Assembly (NCBI GenBank): GCA_934424575.1 | Contig: CAKRXU010000041.1 | Location: 1-22,307, forward strand | Origin: an uncultured Blautia sp. | GTDB taxonomy: Bacteria; Bacillota; Clostridia; Lachnospirales; Lachnospiraceae | DNA length: 22,307 nt | Reading direction: 5' to 3' | The notes under the pieces: generated by a model | Database searches by the model: none | The model's input: only the letters and a program-made list of their open reading frames with translations | Told to the model about the DNA's origin: nothing | Translations under genes and position numbers: made by a program | Part shown: positions 21,573 to 22,307 of the stretch, one piece after another | Numbering within the stretch: position 1 is the stretch's first letter | Layout of the letters: each line of letters opens with the position of its first letter

Positions 21573-22307
21573 ATGAAAGGTAAACATAAAGTAGTTGTAA
21601 AAAATAATAAATTACATTATGAGTTTGAGATAAAACGCAATATTACAATTATCAAAGGTGATAGTGCTACAGGGAAAACTACATTAATAAATATGATTAG
21701 ACAGTATGCTAACTTGGGAGTCTCCAGCGGGGTTGATGTGGTATGCGATGCTCCATGTAGAATCCTTGAAGGTGCTGACTGGCAATTAATTCTTCAAAAT
21801 ATTTCCGGGTATATTTTGTTTACAGATGAAGAAAATGCTTTTATTCGTACGGAGCAGTTTGCTTCTGCGGTAAAAAATTCAGATAATTATTTTGTTATTA
21901 TTACAAGAGAAAGTCTCTATAATCTTCCATATAGTGTTGAGGAAATTTATGGCATATATTCTTCTGGAAAGTATCAAAACACGAAACAGGTATACCAGCA
22001 ATTGTATAAGATATATTCTGAAGTAGAACACTTTCCAATTGAACCGAAACATATTGTAGTGGAAGATTCAAATTCAGGATATGAATTTTTCAAAGATGTT
22101 ACACAAGAAAGCGATATAGAATGTGAGTCCGCTGGAGGAAAAACAAAACTATATTCTTTACTGTGCGGCATGAAAGAGGAAACCTGTGCAATTGCCGATG
22201 GGGCAGCAATTGGTGCTGAAATGGAAAAACTTTATCCAATGCGTCGTAAAACCCCTTGCTTTAGCTACGGGGATATAAGACGCGTCCATCGAATTTACGC
22301 AAGTAAT
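21573..22307 (+). CDS. P-loop ATPase with TOPRIM-like C-terminal half, interrupted or cut at the window end
   Basis: The open frame starts at ATG 21573 after AGGGGA (21562-21567) and runs 245 codons to the edge without a stop. Walker A is GDSATGKT (29-36). A Walker B-like strand is GYILFTDEE (79-87, Asp85/Glu86), and YFVIITRE (106-113) looks like a sensor strand. From 160 on, HIVVEDSNSGYEFFKDV, then SAGGKTKLYSLL (187-197) and CAIADGAAIGAEM (206-218), follow the order of TOPRIM motifs (Glu164, Asp209). That resembles a compact OLD-like nuclease. After about residue 221 the frame enters an IS-like hairpin, so the last 24 residues are probably not native. Function unknown; OLD-like activity is inference. 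Confidence 0.7.
   Translation, partial: MKGKHKVVVKNNKLHYEFEIKRNITIIKGDSATGKTTLINMIRQYANLGVSSGVDVVCDAPCRILEGADWQLILQNISGYILFTDEENAFIRTEQFASAVKNSDNYFVIITRESLYNLPYSVEEIYGIYSSGKYQNTKQVYQQLYKIYSEVEHFPIEPKHIVVEDSNSGYEFFKDVTQESDIECESAGGKTKLYSLLCGMKEETCAIADGAAIGAEMEKLYPMRRKTPCFSYGDIRRVHRIYASN
22241..22283. mobile_element. IS200/IS605-like end hairpin at the right edge
   Basis: A layered imperfect palindrome: GCGTC (22241-22245) pairs with GACGC (22279-22283), CCCC (22252-22255) with GGGG (22269-22272), and GCT with AGC around TT in the core. The core TGCTTTAGCT is identical to that of the right-end hairpin at 108-128. It lies inside the ATPase reading frame. Whether it is the left end of a plus-strand element or the right end of a minus-strand one cannot be decided, since only 24 bp remain after it. 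Confidence 0.5.

Noticed and set aside
1..22307. CRISPR array or rRNA operon
   Set aside because: No regularly spaced direct repeats and no rRNA-like conserved segments were seen on either strand.

Overview
The window reads as a chromosomal segment of a spore-forming Firmicute of the class Clostridia, most likely the family Lachnospiraceae. The reasons are the sporulation regulator SpoVT, strong AGGAGG-type ribosome binding sites, housekeeping proteins of clostridial type, a DUF6145-type protein, and a lysyl-tRNA synthetase with a C-terminal tRNA-binding domain. I cannot resolve the genus. Most of the window is ordinary core genome. The two ends are not: both carry IS200/IS605-like end hairpins with the same TGCTTTAGCT core.

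Layout. 1-136 is the 3' tip of a tnpB-like gene with its right-end/omega-RNA structure. 216-764 is spoVT, which shares a bidirectional terminator with the convergent DAHP synthase gene (818-1849, minus). Next is pncB (1998-3461, minus), whose promoter is overlaid by a TGTAAAA inverted repeat. On the plus strand follow a V4R-domain sensor-like protein (3701-4234) and a cytosolic HAMP/PAS/GGDEF diguanylate cyclase (4317-5576). After these come a tRNA-Gln(CUG) with its own promoter and terminator, and a divergently oriented GNAT acetyltransferase (minus).

The long plus-strand half starts with acyl-ACP thioesterase, cvfB and dnaE (6586-11647). It continues with pfkA (11736-12728) and then a close-packed run of a SpoU-type RNA methyltransferase, NfeD, an SPFH/band-7 protein, argF, birA, a DUF6145-like protein and dusB (12795-18198). 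greA-lysS (18400-20973) has a consensus sigma-A promoter, a roughly 100-nt leader and a terminator.

The last 1.2 kb (21122-22307) differs in character. It is visibly more A+T-rich and holds a two-gene cassette: a DUF4869 protein, and a compact P-loop ATPase whose C-terminal half has TOPRIM-like signatures. The ATPase reading frame runs into an IS200/IS605-like hairpin just before the window ends. This cassette is the best candidate for an under-described system, possibly OLD-nuclease-like.

The core genes cover aromatic amino-acid entry (DAHP synthase), NAD salvage (PncB), c-di-GMP signalling, lipid and membrane quality control (thioesterase, NfeD/SPFH), replication (DnaE), glycolysis (PfkA), arginine and biotin metabolism, RNA modification and translation. 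All functions are inferred from sequence motifs read by eye; no database search was run.
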